NCBI GenBank assembly: GCA_029255605.1
Contig: JANLJF010000068.1
Span: forward strand, 1 to 43,017
Length of the DNA: 43,017 nt
Direction of reading: 5' to 3'
Origin: Azovibrio restrictus
Lineage (GTDB): Bacteria; Bacteroidota; Bacteroidia; Chitinophagales; Chitinophagaceae
In this document: in pieces, positions 33,339-41,557 of the stretch
Numbering within the stretch: position 1 is the stretch's first letter
Layout of the letters: every line of letters begins with the position of its first letter
Program-made: the position numbers and the translations under genes
Notes under the pieces: generated by a model
What the model was told of the DNA's origin: nothing
Seen by the model: only the letters and a program-made list of their open reading frames with translations
Database searches by the model: none

Positions 33339-33800
33339 CTATAATTCGTTTTTGGTAGCACCGGTCGCATTCATTATTTTATTTTGCGCCAGTATGCCTG
33401 TTTTACCTTCTTCGGCAGGCACTACCTCTACTTTTACTTTTGTTATTCCTTTTCTGTGAAAGTCAAGCTTTTTAGCTGCCACACTCGCCAGGTCTATCAG
33501 GCGGGTGTTCGACTTAGCCATGCGGTCGTTGATCTTTACATACACCACTTCCCCGTTCGATACATTGGTAACCTTTACATAAGACCCCAGTTTCAGCTTA
33601 TTGCTGGCCGCGGTGAATTTGTCGTTATCAAAAATATCACCTGTTGCAGTACGGCGCCCTTCAAACTTGTCGTGGTAAAAGCTGGCAATGCCTTTTTTCA
33701 CATTGTCAATCGCCTTATCCAGTTTTTCAAGCTGCGACTGCTGGGCTTTAACCCCCATCGTTGTCAGCAGCAATGTCATAGTTAGTAACAACAGCCTCAT
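33339..33800 (-). CDS. RlpA-like double-psi beta-barrel protein
   Basis: A 153-residue exported protein with signal peptide MRLLLLTMTLLLTTMGVKAQ; in-frame TTG (33824) and ATG (33806) lie upstream. Residues about 45-125 are the DPBB domain of RlpA: GIASFYHDKFEGRRTATGD, KLGSYVKVTNVSNGEVVYVK, INDRM and SNTRLIDLASVAAKKL. RlpA of P. aeruginosa cleaves naked glycan strands at the septum. The motif that is normally TAAH is TAAS here, so a catalytic histidine appears replaced, and the enzyme may be inactive. No SPOR domain follows. The gene stands alone with its own terminator. Confidence 0.85.
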   Translation of the reverse strand: MRLLLLTMTLLLTTMGVKAQQSQLEKLDKAIDNVKKGIASFYHDKFEGRRTATGDIFDNDKFTAASNKLKLGSYVKVTNVSNGEVVYVKINDRMAKSNTRLIDLASVAAKKLDFHRKGITKVKVEVVPAEEGKTGILAQNKIMNATGATKNEL

Positions 33801-33859
33801 ACACATTAAATTTTTGTTATGCAAAGAAAGGGTAAAAAAACCTAAAAAGCAACCACGAA

Positions 33860-35602
33860 TTATTTTTTATCGTAATATCTCCTGTTAACTTTTTGTGAAC
33901 CTCCCCTGTCGCCACGGCCTTCACTGCGGCTGCTACCACCGCCGTATGGCCTTGAGCCTGAGCGGTTTGAACCAGCTCCACCACTACGTTCACGGTCGCG
34001 TTGCTCGGCTTCTTCCAGCCTTACTTTTCTGCCCTTATATTTTTTAGATGCCAGTGTTTGCATGATAAATTCAGCACCGGAACCTGTTACATTAAAGAAA
34101 CTGCTCAAGTCGCGAACGGTAATGCGGTCTATCAATCCCGGTTCTATGTCCGTAGATTCCGTAATAAAACTCAACAGCTTTTCAGGTGTAGAGATACCAT
34201 CTTTTATACCCAGGTTGATGAACAGGCGCACACTATTGCGGTTTCCACCACGTGCCTTAGGCTCTTTGCTGGCATAGCCTGCATTCAGGTCTTCAGCATC
34301 CTGGTAAGCATCTATCGTTTCACGCAGCTGCAGCCATATCAGGCGGCGTATCAGTTCATCCTTATCCATATCGGCAAAGCGCTCGTGGATATCAGCCTGG
34401 TACACGCTGGCAAAATCGTCTTTAGGTTCTGCAGTAGCTATCTGCTCCAGTTGGTGGAACAGGCGCTTGCGCACCACTTCTGCACCATCCGGTATATCGC
34501 TCTTATGGAAGCGTGTCTTGGCGATACGCTCTATCTGGCGGATGCTCGATATTTCCTTAGGCGATACGATAGATATACAAATACCCGACTTGCCGGCACG
34601 ACCTGTACGGCCACTGCGGTGTGTGTACACTTCAGGGTCATCCGGCAGTTCGTAGTTGATAACGTGGGTAATGTCGTTCACATCTATACCACGGGCAGCC
34701 ACATCGGTAGCTACTATGGCCTGCAGGCTTTTGTTTTTAAACCGCTCCATCACCTTGCTGCGCATCTTCTGGTCCATATCGCCGTGCAGCGGGCTCACAT
34801 GGTAGCCCATCTTCATCAGCTTTTCAGATATATCCTGGCAATCCTGGCGGGTACGTACAAACACGATACCGTAGATGCCCGGCGTAAAATCCAGCAAACG
34901 GCGCAGGGTTTCAAACCTGTTGTGGTGGTTGGTTACATAATATTGGTGGTCGATATTCTCGTTACCCACGTTTTCGCGGGCTACAGAATATTCTTCCCAT
35001 TTATTCATGAAGCGCTTGGCAATATTGCGCACATCATTGTTCATCGTTGCAGAGAACAACCAGGTGTACTGCCTTGCCGGCGTATTCTTCAGTATAAATT
35101 CAATATCCTCACGGAAGCCCATGTTCAGCATTTCGTCGGCTTCATCCAGCACTATATACTGTACTTGGTCCAGCGATATGGCTTTACGTTCCAGCAGGTC
35201 TATCAGGCGGCCGGGTGTGGCCACTATTACCTGCGGGTTGGTTTTCAGCTCGCGTATCTGGCCGCCAATAGGCACACCACCATACACAGCTGTGGTTTTA
35301 AGGCCACGCATATGTTGGCCATACTTTTTAAATTCCTCTTGTATTTGCATACACAGTTCGCGTGTAGGGCTCAATACAAGTGCTTGCACATGCTTCTGTG
35401 CAACGTCCATGTGGTGCAGTAGCGGAAGACCAAAGGCTGCAGTTTTACCGGTTCCGGTTTGTGCAAGGCCTATAATATCAGAAGGTTGGGATAGGAGTTG
35501 GGGGATAACTTTTTGTTGAATAGGAGTCGGCGTCTCAAAGCCCATATCCGATACGGCACGAGTCAATTCTTCTCTAAGCGAGAAGCTCGAAAATAACATC
35601 AT
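33860..35602 (-). CDS. DEAD-box RNA helicase with DbpA-type RNA-binding domain
   Basis: A 580-residue helicase. Helicase domain 1 has the Q motif (FETPTPIQQ), Walker A AQTGTGKT (residues 47-54), PTRELCMQI, TPGRLID, the DEAD box VLDEADEML and SAT. Domain 2 has IVFVRTR, HGDMDQ, ATDVAARGID and HRSGRTGRAGKSG. Residues about 455-530 form a DbpA-like RNA-binding domain (SVRLFINLGIKDG, FFNVTGSGAEFIMQTL), and the tail (about 530-580) is rich in Gly, Arg and Ser (RGG-like). This is the DeaD/CsdA group, which unwinds RNA in ribosome assembly and mRNA decay, often induced by cold. The promoter (TATCTTTG, minus strand 35631-35638) lies 28 bases upstream. Confidence 0.95.
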   Translation of the reverse strand: MMLFSSFSLREELTRAVSDMGFETPTPIQQKVIPQLLSQPSDIIGLAQTGTGKTAAFGLPLLHHMDVAQKHVQALVLSPTRELCMQIQEEFKKYGQHMRGLKTTAVYGGVPIGGQIRELKTNPQVIVATPGRLIDLLERKAISLDQVQYIVLDEADEMLNMGFREDIEFILKNTPARQYTWLFSATMNNDVRNIAKRFMNKWEEYSVARENVGNENIDHQYYVTNHHNRFETLRRLLDFTPGIYGIVFVRTRQDCQDISEKLMKMGYHVSPLHGDMDQKMRSKVMERFKNKSLQAIVATDVAARGIDVNDITHVINYELPDDPEVYTHRSGRTGRAGKSGICISIVSPKEISSIRQIERIAKTRFHKSDIPDGAEVVRKRLFHQLEQIATAEPKDDFASVYQADIHERFADMDKDELIRRLIWLQLRETIDAYQDAEDLNAGYASKEPKARGGNRNSVRLFINLGIKDGISTPEKLLSFITESTDIEPGLIDRITVRDLSSFFNVTGSGAEFIMQTLASKKYKGRKVRLEEAEQRDRERSGGAGSNRSGSRPYGGGSSRSEGRGDRGGSQKVNRRYYDKK

Positions 35603-35630
35603 TAAAAAAGAACTTTTGTAAAATGAGGCG

Positions 35631-35663
35631 CAAAGATACGTTTAATAGTTAAGAACTAATCAA
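35631..35663 (-). promoter_or_regulatory. Promoter of the DEAD-box helicase gene
   Basis: On the minus strand TTG (35663-35661) and TATCTTTG (35638-35631, exact TAnnTTTG) are 22 bases apart, upstream of the ATG at 35602. Confidence 0.5.
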
Positions 35664-35752
35664 ATATTAATATATTAACCTATTGTTATGTACTTCAGTC
35701 TATTGTAGATACAAACACGCGCCATTACTTTTACAATCATTCCAGCAAACGC

Positions 35753-37276
35753 ATGCTTTTTAACTCGTACCAGTTTTTACTCTTTTTCCCGATAGTCACA
35801 CTCATATATTTCCTGCTGCCGCACCGGTTGCGGTGGTTTCACCTGCTGATGGCCAGCTTCCTGTTCTATATGGCTTTCCTGCCCATATATGTATTGATAC
35901 TGGTGGTCACTATCGTTATCGACTACTTCGCCGGTATATATATAGAACAGGCGCAGGGGCGGCGGCGAAAGCAGTACCTCATTATCAGCCTCATTGCCAA
36001 TATCGGCTTTCTGTGCTTTTTCAAATACTACGATTTTATCATTACCAGCCTCAACGATGTGCTCCCTTTCCACATACCGATACTCAAGGAGCTGTGGATA
36101 TCATCGCAGATAATAGAGGGCAACAATGTCATCAATACGGCTTTGAATAGCTGGCTGGGTACAGACCTCGATATCCTTCAAACCATTATACTGCCTATAG
36201 GCCTTTCATTCCATACCTTCCAGGCTATGAGCTATACCATAGAGGTATATCGTGGCAACCAGAAAGCAGAAAGGCATTTTGGCATTTATGCCTTGTATGT
36301 AATGTTTTACCCGCAATTGGTGGCTGGCCCTATTGAGCGCCCGCAAAACATCCTGCACCAGTTTCACGAGCGCAAACATTTTTCCGCAGAGAACCTGATA
36401 GTAGGCCTGCGGCTAATGGCTTGGGGCTTGTTTAAAAAAGTAGTGATTGCCGACCGGCTTTCTATTTATGTGAACATGGTTTATGGCGACCCTGAAAATT
36501 ATCACTGGCTGAACCTGGTGATTGCCACCATCTACTTTGCCATACAGATATACTGCGATTTCTCCGGCTATTCAGATATAGCCATTGGTGCGGCACGTGT
36601 CATGGGCTTCGACCTCATGGTAAACTTCCGCCGTCCCTACTTTGCTACCAATATCAAAGAGTTTTGGGAGAAATGGCATATCTCGCTATCTACGTGGTTT
36701 CGAGACTACCTGTACAAGCCGCTGGGCGGCAACCGCGTAGCCTTCTCGCGCTACCTGCTCAATATCTCCATTGTCTTTATGGTATCGGGCATATGGCATG
36801 GCGCCAACTGGACTTTTATTATATGGGGTGCCCTGCATGCGTTGTACCAGGTATCGTTCATCCTCTTCAACAGGTATGCTACCGAACAGGATATGCAGCG
36901 CAGCAATTGGGCATGGCGCGCAGGTGGCTGGCTGCTCACTTTTGTTTGCGTATGCTTTGCATGGATATTCTTCCGGGCGCAGAATGTGGGGCAGGCATTC
37001 ACTATCATCAACCAGATAGGCACCCTGCATGCGCCAACTGCCTTCAACTGGATGCTGATGGAATCGAACAACCGGACCGGCTTTGGTATTACCAGCCTGG
37101 TGCTGGTAGTGCTGGGGTGCACCTATATGTTCTGGATAGAGAAGAAGAACCAGCCATTACTTACCGAATATAATAACAAACCCGTGCGCGATATGACCAT
37201 GTTGGCATTCCTGATATTCGCCATCATCACGGTAGGGGTGTTTGTGAACGAAAGCTTTATTTACTTCCAATTCTAA
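35753..37276 (+). CDS. MBOAT family O-acyltransferase
   Basis: A 507-residue polytopic inner membrane protein with about 11-12 helices, of the DltB/AlgI/PatA group. It starts with MLFNSYQFLLFFPIVTLIYF and contains GPIERPQNILHQFHE, YCDFSGYSDIAIGAARVMGF and FREFWEKWHISLSTWFRDYLY-like sequence (here IKEFWEKWHISLSTW). The catalytic histidine is His349 in SGIWHGANWTFIIWGALH. These proteins move acetyl groups from the cytoplasmic side of the membrane to a partner that acetylates a periplasmic polymer. The SGNH-like protein encoded 10 bases downstream is the likely partner. The polymer (peptidoglycan or exopolysaccharide) is not known. A near-consensus -7 box TACTTTTA lies at 35726-35733. Confidence 0.93.
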   Translation: MLFNSYQFLLFFPIVTLIYFLLPHRLRWFHLLMASFLFYMAFLPIYVLILVVTIVIDYFAGIYIEQAQGRRRKQYLIISLIANIGFLCFFKYYDFIITSLNDVLPFHIPILKELWISSQIIEGNNVINTALNSWLGTDLDILQTIILPIGLSFHTFQAMSYTIEVYRGNQKAERHFGIYALYVMFYPQLVAGPIERPQNILHQFHERKHFSAENLIVGLRLMAWGLFKKVVIADRLSIYVNMVYGDPENYHWLNLVIATIYFAIQIYCDFSGYSDIAIGAARVMGFDLMVNFRRPYFATNIKEFWEKWHISLSTWFRDYLYKPLGGNRVAFSRYLLNISIVFMVSGIWHGANWTFIIWGALHALYQVSFILFNRYATEQDMQRSNWAWRAGGWLLTFVCVCFAWIFFRAQNVGQAFTIINQIGTLHAPTAFNWMLMESNNRTGFGITSLVLVVLGCTYMFWIEKKNQPLLTEYNNKPVRDMTMLAFLIFAIITVGVFVNESFIYFQF

Positions 37277-37286
37277 GCACGGCCCT

Positions 37287-38237
37287 ATGAAGCAGAACTA
37301 TATTTTCCGATTGGCAGTAGCATTGGTGGCAGGCCTTGCCGTTACATGGATAGCCTATATCATCATCATAGATGCGGATAAGAAATTCTTCAACAGCATA
37401 CGCAAAAACGAATTTATCTTCCGGGAAGACACCACGCGATATGATATATTGCTGCTCGGCTCATCGCGCATGAAGAATACGGTGAACCCGCGCATTATAG
37501 ACAGCATTACCGGGCTGAACTCGTACAATGCAGGCGCCAGTGGTGCGCATATTTCAGAAATAAAAAGCATTTTAGATGCTTACCTGCTAGAGCATCGCCC
37601 GCCTTCTTATATCATTCTGGCGCTCGACTACTTTGCGCTGGAAGTGCATCATGCCGTAGCTTACTACCCTACCTATATCACCGTCAACCACCTGGAGCCG
37701 ATAGATAAGATGCTACGTTCGGAGGGGGTGCATACAGGTATGTACAAAATATTCCCTTTCCTCAGGCTTACAGCATTGGATGATTATTATAAAAGCATCG
37801 TACTGCAAACCATCCGCAACCGCGATGACATAGCCGATGATGACTTTTTATACAAAGGGTATGTAAGCAACACTGCAGTAACTATCCCTCGCGATAGCCT
37901 GGGCCCTGCACAAACGATAGACGTGCAAGACAAAGGCAAAAAAATACTGAACGATCTCATTGCATTATGCAGGGAGAAGAACATCAAGCTGGTGCTCACC
38001 TATGCGCCTGAATTCAGGCGGAACAATATAGAGAACATCAGCAATGCAGAAGCTATCCTCAACTACTATGCGCAGGTAGCCGTGCCAAACAAGCTGCCCT
38101 TCTACAGGCACGATTTGCTGCCCATGTGCGACAGCCCTGCCTACTTTGTAAACAACGGCCACGTCAACCGCATAGGTGCCGATGTGTATAGCTATATACT
38201 CGCCCGTCAGTTAATAGACGACAAGGTGATACCGTAA
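37287..38237 (+). CDS. SGNH hydrolase-like partner of MBOAT acyltransferase
   Basis: A 316-residue protein with an N-terminal signal anchor (about residues 8-28) and a periplasmic SGNH-like domain. The block I motif LLLGSSRMKNTVNP has GSSR at residues 58-61 (serine nucleophile), followed by YNAGASGAHISE and IILALDYFALE. The last block is VNNGHVNRIGADVYSYI with His292; the residue three before the His, usually Asp (DxxH), is Asn289. The gene lies 10 bases after the MBOAT gene, in an operon like DltB-DltD, AlgI-AlgJ/AlgX and PatA-PatB, where this protein transfers the acetyl group to the polymer. The Asp-to-Asn change may alter the catalysis. A terminator follows. Confidence 0.82.
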   Translation: MKQNYIFRLAVALVAGLAVTWIAYIIIIDADKKFFNSIRKNEFIFREDTTRYDILLLGSSRMKNTVNPRIIDSITGLNSYNAGASGAHISEIKSILDAYLLEHRPPSYIILALDYFALEVHHAVAYYPTYITVNHLEPIDKMLRSEGVHTGMYKIFPFLRLTALDDYYKSIVLQTIRNRDDIADDDFLYKGYVSNTAVTIPRDSLGPAQTIDVQDKGKKILNDLIALCREKNIKLVLTYAPEFRRNNIENISNAEAILNYYAQVAVPNKLPFYRHDLLPMCDSPAYFVNNGHVNRIGADVYSYILARQLIDDKVIP

Positions 38238-38255
38238 GCATAACGAAAAAATAAG

Positions 38256-38277
38256 CGGCGGGCTATGCAGCCCGCCG
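38256..38277 (+). terminator. Terminator of the MBOAT-SGNH operon
   Basis: CGGCGGGCT (38256-38264) and AGCCCGCCG (38269-38277) form a perfect 9-bp stem with a 4-base loop, then TTTGTCTAT, 18 bases after the stop codon. Confidence 0.85.
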
Positions 38278-38310
38278 TTTGTCTATATACACTCAAATTA
38301 TCCTCACGAT

Positions 38311-39048
38311 TTATTTTATCAGCACATCCACATTCAATCCCGATAGCGCGGGGGTCTTCGTGTTGGCGTCTGATGCATAAATACGCTTGAAATATATTTT
38401 ATCACCGGCTTCTGCCTGTGCCAGTATTACCTTTACCTGGTCGTTTATAAAGTTATCACCTTTTATGGCATAGCCCATTACATAATCATTCTGCTTCGGC
38501 ACATAATAAAACTCGAAGCTGTCTATAGCGTAGCCTTTCAGGTATAGTTTAGGGTCATCCAGCAATTGTTGCACCGTTACCAGGTCGTCTGCATCGCGGC
38601 TTACAAATACGGCATGCTTGTCATTGCGCTTCCTGGCTTTTACTTCCGGCAGTTCCTTCAGCACTTTAGCTACTTCCGGCTTTGCAGCAGGTGCAGGTGC
38701 GGCAGGTTTTGCTTTCTCACCTTTCCTGGTAGTAGCTGCTATGGCAACCGTATCTGCCGGCTTTGCTTTCTTAATGATGGTAACGGTGGTTTTGCCGTCC
38801 GATGTTTTGCTTACAACATCTCCACCCGTTTGCGATGGCTTATCTTTTACGTTCGAGGCCATCAGCTTTTTATCTTGCTCTTTGGCCGGCTCTTCACCCG
38901 GTTTTTTCAGTTTAATGATAGTAACCGTCGTCTTACCTTCTTTCGTCTTGCTCACAACCTCCGGCGACGTACCATCTGCACCTGCCGACTGGCCATAAGC
39001 ACCGAATGAAATACATAAAAAGGAGGGGATAAATAACAACTTCCACAT
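38311..39048 (-). CDS. Secreted protein with GldM C-terminal-like domain and internal duplication
   Basis: A 245-residue exported protein with signal peptide ending near SFGAYGQ. Two copies of VVSKTxxGKTTVTIIK (about residues 31-46 and 77-92) stand in a Lys/Pro/Ala-rich linker. The last ~90 residues (LKGYAIDSFEFYYVPK, GYAIKGDNFINDQV, AEAGDKIYFKRIYASDANT, LNVDVLIK) align by eye with the protein encoded at 39177-39557 and with the layout of the C-terminal domain of GldM/PorM (a Gly-Asn/Asp motif, then GDKIYFxxI near the end). GldM/PorM is the T9SS motor protein that spans the periplasm. The linker resembles a tether. Family assignment is by pattern only. Confidence 0.72.
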   Translation of the reverse strand: MWKLLFIPSFLCISFGAYGQSAGADGTSPEVVSKTKEGKTTVTIIKLKKPGEEPAKEQDKKLMASNVKDKPSQTGGDVVSKTSDGKTTVTIIKKAKPADTVAIAATTRKGEKAKPAAPAPAAKPEVAKVLKELPEVKARKRNDKHAVFVSRDADDLVTVQQLLDDPKLYLKGYAIDSFEFYYVPKQNDYVMGYAIKGDNFINDQVKVILAQAEAGDKIYFKRIYASDANTKTPALSGLNVDVLIK

Positions 39049-39176
39049 CTACTAAAAATAAAGAACCTGCGGCATATAGCCATCACTTCTTACCGAATTT
39101 TAACCCTCATTTAAGCCTCGTAGTCCACATTTTACCCACGTTTTACATTCTGTCGCTAAACTTCATAGCTGTATCT

Positions 39177-39557
39177 TTATTTTATCTCTATTGCTGCATT
39201 GGTTTGAATAATCTTACCATCTGCAGATGCCAGCGTAATATTTTCAAAATAAAGCCGGTCGCCTTCTTTCATATTCTTTATAGTTTTTTCCAATTCGCCT
39301 CCGGCAAGCGAGCTACCATTTACAACATACATATCCTGCACATTGCCTCCTTTGGGCAAATAGGCAAACTCGAAACTTTGAATCGTATATTCATCAAAAT
39401 CGCCTGTAAGATGCAGATTCATATCAGCCATCAATTGGGCTTTCGTAATACTGGTGCCTTTTGCTGCACTTACGGTCACGGCATTTTTCACTACAGATGC
39501 TGCCATGCCTGTTAATGTAGCTGCTACGAAGAAAACGGTTGGGATGATCTTTCTCAT
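39177..39557 (-). CDS. Small secreted GldM C-terminal-like domain protein
   Basis: A 126-residue exported protein. The start at ATG 39557 (MRKIIPTVFFVAATLTGMAAS) gives a signal peptide; an upstream frame opens 9 codons earlier. The mature part is a single domain: YTIQSFEFAYLPKGG, VVNGSSLAGGELEKTIK, EGDRLYFENITLASADGK and AIEIK. It matches the C-terminal domain of the neighbouring 245-residue protein in order and spacing, so the two genes probably arose by duplication, one retaining a long linker. The GDRLYFENI segment followed by a DGK turn is as in the C-terminal domain of GldM/PorM. No promoter is obvious. Function unknown. Confidence 0.72.
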   Translation of the reverse strand: MRKIIPTVFFVAATLTGMAASVVKNAVTVSAAKGTSITKAQLMADMNLHLTGDFDEYTIQSFEFAYLPKGGNVQDMYVVNGSSLAGGELEKTIKNMKEGDRLYFENITLASADGKIIQTNAAIEIK

Positions 39558-39585
39558 ACAATACATTTTCAATAAATATAACAAA

Positions 39586-39614
39586 AAAACGGGGCCTTTT
39601 AAAGGCCCCGTTTT
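39586..39614. terminator. Terminator of the acyl-CoA dehydrogenase gene
   Basis: AAAACGGGGCCTTT (39586-39599) and AAAGGCCCCGTTTT (39601-39614) are inverted copies around one base, 18 bases after the minus-strand stop codon. A and T runs on both sides make it work in either direction. Confidence 0.85.
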
Positions 39615-39632
39615 GAAATTTAATATACTACA

Positions 39633-40775
39633 CTAGTCTTTCAGTATCGTCCGGCTGATAACGATTTTCTGTACCTCGCTGGTACCTTCGTATATCTGCG
39701 TAATCTTCGCATCGCGCAGCAGGCGCTCTACGTGGAAGTCTTTTACATATCCGTAACCGCCGTGTATCTGCACCGCTTCATTGGTTACCCACTGTGCTAT
39801 TTCAGATGCATACAGTTTAGCCATAGATGCGCTCAGGGTATAATCTTCGCCCTGGTCTTTTGTCCATGCCGATTTTATTACCATCAGCCTGGCACCTTCT
39901 ATAGCCGTAGCCATATCTGCCAGTTTGAAGGCAATGGCCTGGTGATTTGATATTTCCGTACCAAATGCTTTACGCTCTTTAGAGTATTTCACCGCCAGCT
40001 CGTAAGCACCGCTGGCAATACCCAGCGCCTGTGCAGCAATGCCTATACGGCCACCTGCCAATACTTTCATAGCAAAGGTGAAACCAAAGCCATCATCGCC
40101 TATACGGTTGGCCTTAGGCACTTTCACATCCTGGAACATGATGGTGTGCGTATCGCTGCCACGTATGCCCAGTTTGTTTTCTTTTGCGCCTACGGTTACG
40201 CCCGGCCAGTCTTTATGTACTATCAGGGCATTGATGCCTTTGTGCTTTTTATCAGGGTATGTTTGTGCTATTACCAGGTAGTAAGATGCGGTGCTACCGT
40301 TGGTTATCCAGTTCTTCGTACCATTCAGCAGGTAGTAGTCGCCCATATCTTCGGCAGTAGTGCGTTGAGATGTAGCGTCAGAGCCAGCCTCAGGTTCGCT
40401 CAGCAGGAAGGCGCCTATCTTCTGGCCGCTGGCCAGTTGGGTCAGGTACTCTTGCTTTTGCTCTTCGGTGCCATATTTTTCAAGGCCCCAGCATACCAGC
40501 GAGTTGTTTACACTCATACATACGGAAGCAGAAGCATCTATCTTGGATATTTCTTCCATTGCCAGCACATACGATACCGTATCCATGCCCGACCCGCCAT
40601 ATTTAGGGTCTACCATCATACCCATAAAGCCCAGCTCGCCCAGTTCTTTTATCTGTTCTGCAGGAAATTTCTGGTGTTCGTCGCGCTCTATAACGCCTGG
40701 CAGCAATTTGTTCTTTGCAAAATCGCGTGCGGCCAGTTGCACCGATTTTTGTTCTTCCGTAAGTTGAAAATTCAT
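39633..40775 (-). CDS. Acyl-CoA dehydrogenase
   Basis: A 380-residue FAD enzyme that introduces the alpha-beta double bond into acyl-CoA. It shows the family signatures: AFLLSEPEAGSD (FAD and substrate binding), GTKNWITNG, KLGIRGSDTHTIMFQDVKVP, ATAIEGARLMVIKSAW, AVQIHGGYGYVKDFHVERLLRD (split below 20 residues in nature: QIHGGYGY and ERLLRDAKI) and the catalytic base Glu363 in QIYEGTSEVQ. The position of the Glu fits short- and medium-chain enzymes such as butyryl-CoA dehydrogenase. An electron-transfer flavoprotein is its partner but is not encoded here. An exact -7 box (TAGGTTTG, minus strand 40815-40822) lies 39 bases upstream. It is a single-gene unit with its own terminator. Confidence 0.95.
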   Translation of the reverse strand: MNFQLTEEQKSVQLAARDFAKNKLLPGVIERDEHQKFPAEQIKELGELGFMGMMVDPKYGGSGMDTVSYVLAMEEISKIDASASVCMSVNNSLVCWGLEKYGTEEQKQEYLTQLASGQKIGAFLLSEPEAGSDATSQRTTAEDMGDYYLLNGTKNWITNGSTASYYLVIAQTYPDKKHKGINALIVHKDWPGVTVGAKENKLGIRGSDTHTIMFQDVKVPKANRIGDDGFGFTFAMKVLAGGRIGIAAQALGIASGAYELAVKYSKERKAFGTEISNHQAIAFKLADMATAIEGARLMVIKSAWTKDQGEDYTLSASMAKLYASEIAQWVTNEAVQIHGGYGYVKDFHVERLLRDAKITQIYEGTSEVQKIVISRTILKD

Positions 40776-40814
40776 ATTCTAAAAAATATGCAGTTGTTTG
40801 TGGAAAATGTGCTG

Positions 40815-40822
40815 CAAACCTA
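40815..40822 (-). promoter_or_regulatory. -7 box of the acyl-CoA dehydrogenase gene
   Basis: The minus strand reads TAGGTTTG, an exact TAnnTTTG, 39 bases before the ATG at 40775. Confidence 0.45.
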
Positions 40823-40874
40823 CATGAAAATTGTTGATTAATATAGCCTTCCCGCAGAAAATGCCCACTATCAG

Positions 40875-41435
40875 TTATTTGCGTTCCGGCCCTTCATACT
40901 CATTTCGCAGCAGCCCCCAACATACCGAATCCTGATAGACATCACCCACCAAGTAATGCCCGCGCAATATACCTTCCTGCACAAAACCAAAGCGTTGCAC
41001 CAACCTGATGGATGGCACATTCGATGGGCCTATCATTGCCTCTACCCGGTGCAGGTTCATCTCTTCAAATCCGTATTTCAGCACCGCTGCCATGGCCTCA
41101 GTCATGTAGCCTTTACCTTTATTATAGTCATCGTGTATGGCATAGCCTATTTCAGCCCGGTTGTGCTTTGCCACCCAGGTATGATAGCCGATGCGGCCTA
41201 TGGTCCACCCGGTTATCTTATCTATCATCAGGAAATTGCGAAAGCTGATGTGATGGGTGGTCATGCCTTTCAGGTATTTCCCCTTCTCTGTTTCATAGTC
41301 TTTCACGCTGCGCCAGCCCAGTCGTGCCATTATCTCGGCATCGGTATAGGTAGTAAAAAGATGGTTGTAATACTCGGGGGTCAGCAGTTGCAGGCGCATC
41401 CGTTCGGTCTCTATTATCACTGGTTCATGTTCCAT
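40875..41435 (-). CDS. GNAT acetyltransferase, RimJ/RimL-like
   Basis: A 186-residue N-acetyltransferase. The start ATG at 41435 (MEHEPVIIETERMRLQLL) is the classic RimJ/RimL opening; the frame extends 32 codons upstream without any family similarity and across the promoter. Motif A (GYAIHDDYNKGKGYMTEAM) binds acetyl-CoA (Q/RxxGxG/A region), followed by GFEEMNLHRVEAMIGPSNVP and RLVQRFGFVQEGILRGHYL, the usual motif B. The group acetylates protein N-termini or small amines; the substrate is unknown. A -7 box with one mismatch (GATATTTG, minus strand 41442-41449) lies 6 bases from the ATG. Confidence 0.9.
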   Translation of the reverse strand: MEHEPVIIETERMRLQLLTPEYYNHLFTTYTDAEIMARLGWRSVKDYETEKGKYLKGMTTHHISFRNFLMIDKITGWTIGRIGYHTWVAKHNRAEIGYAIHDDYNKGKGYMTEAMAAVLKYGFEEMNLHRVEAMIGPSNVPSIRLVQRFGFVQEGILRGHYLVGDVYQDSVCWGLLRNEYEGPERK

Positions 41436-41491
41436 AGCCGGCAAATATCTGGTATTATTTAACGCGTACATGGCTATATAAATGAAAATTA

Positions 41492-41523
41492 TTGGTTTTT
41501 GAAAATACATGTACGTACATTTG
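41492..41523 (+). promoter_or_regulatory. Promoter of the YceI gene
   Basis: TTG (41492-41494) and TACATTTG (41516-41523, exact TAnnTTTG) are 21 bases apart; the ATG lies 34 bases downstream. This excludes an in-frame start at 41492. Confidence 0.6.
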
Positions 41524-41557
41524 TTGTGCAAACATCAATTATAAAAACAAAGACAGT

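Noticed and set aside
34001-35422. 473-codon open frame on the plus strand
   Set aside because: It lies entirely antisense to the DEAD-box helicase gene; its translation has no domain and odd composition rich in His, Tyr and Cys.
41492-41557. Upstream extension of the YceI gene
   Set aside because: It runs through the promoter and would place residues in front of a normal signal peptide.
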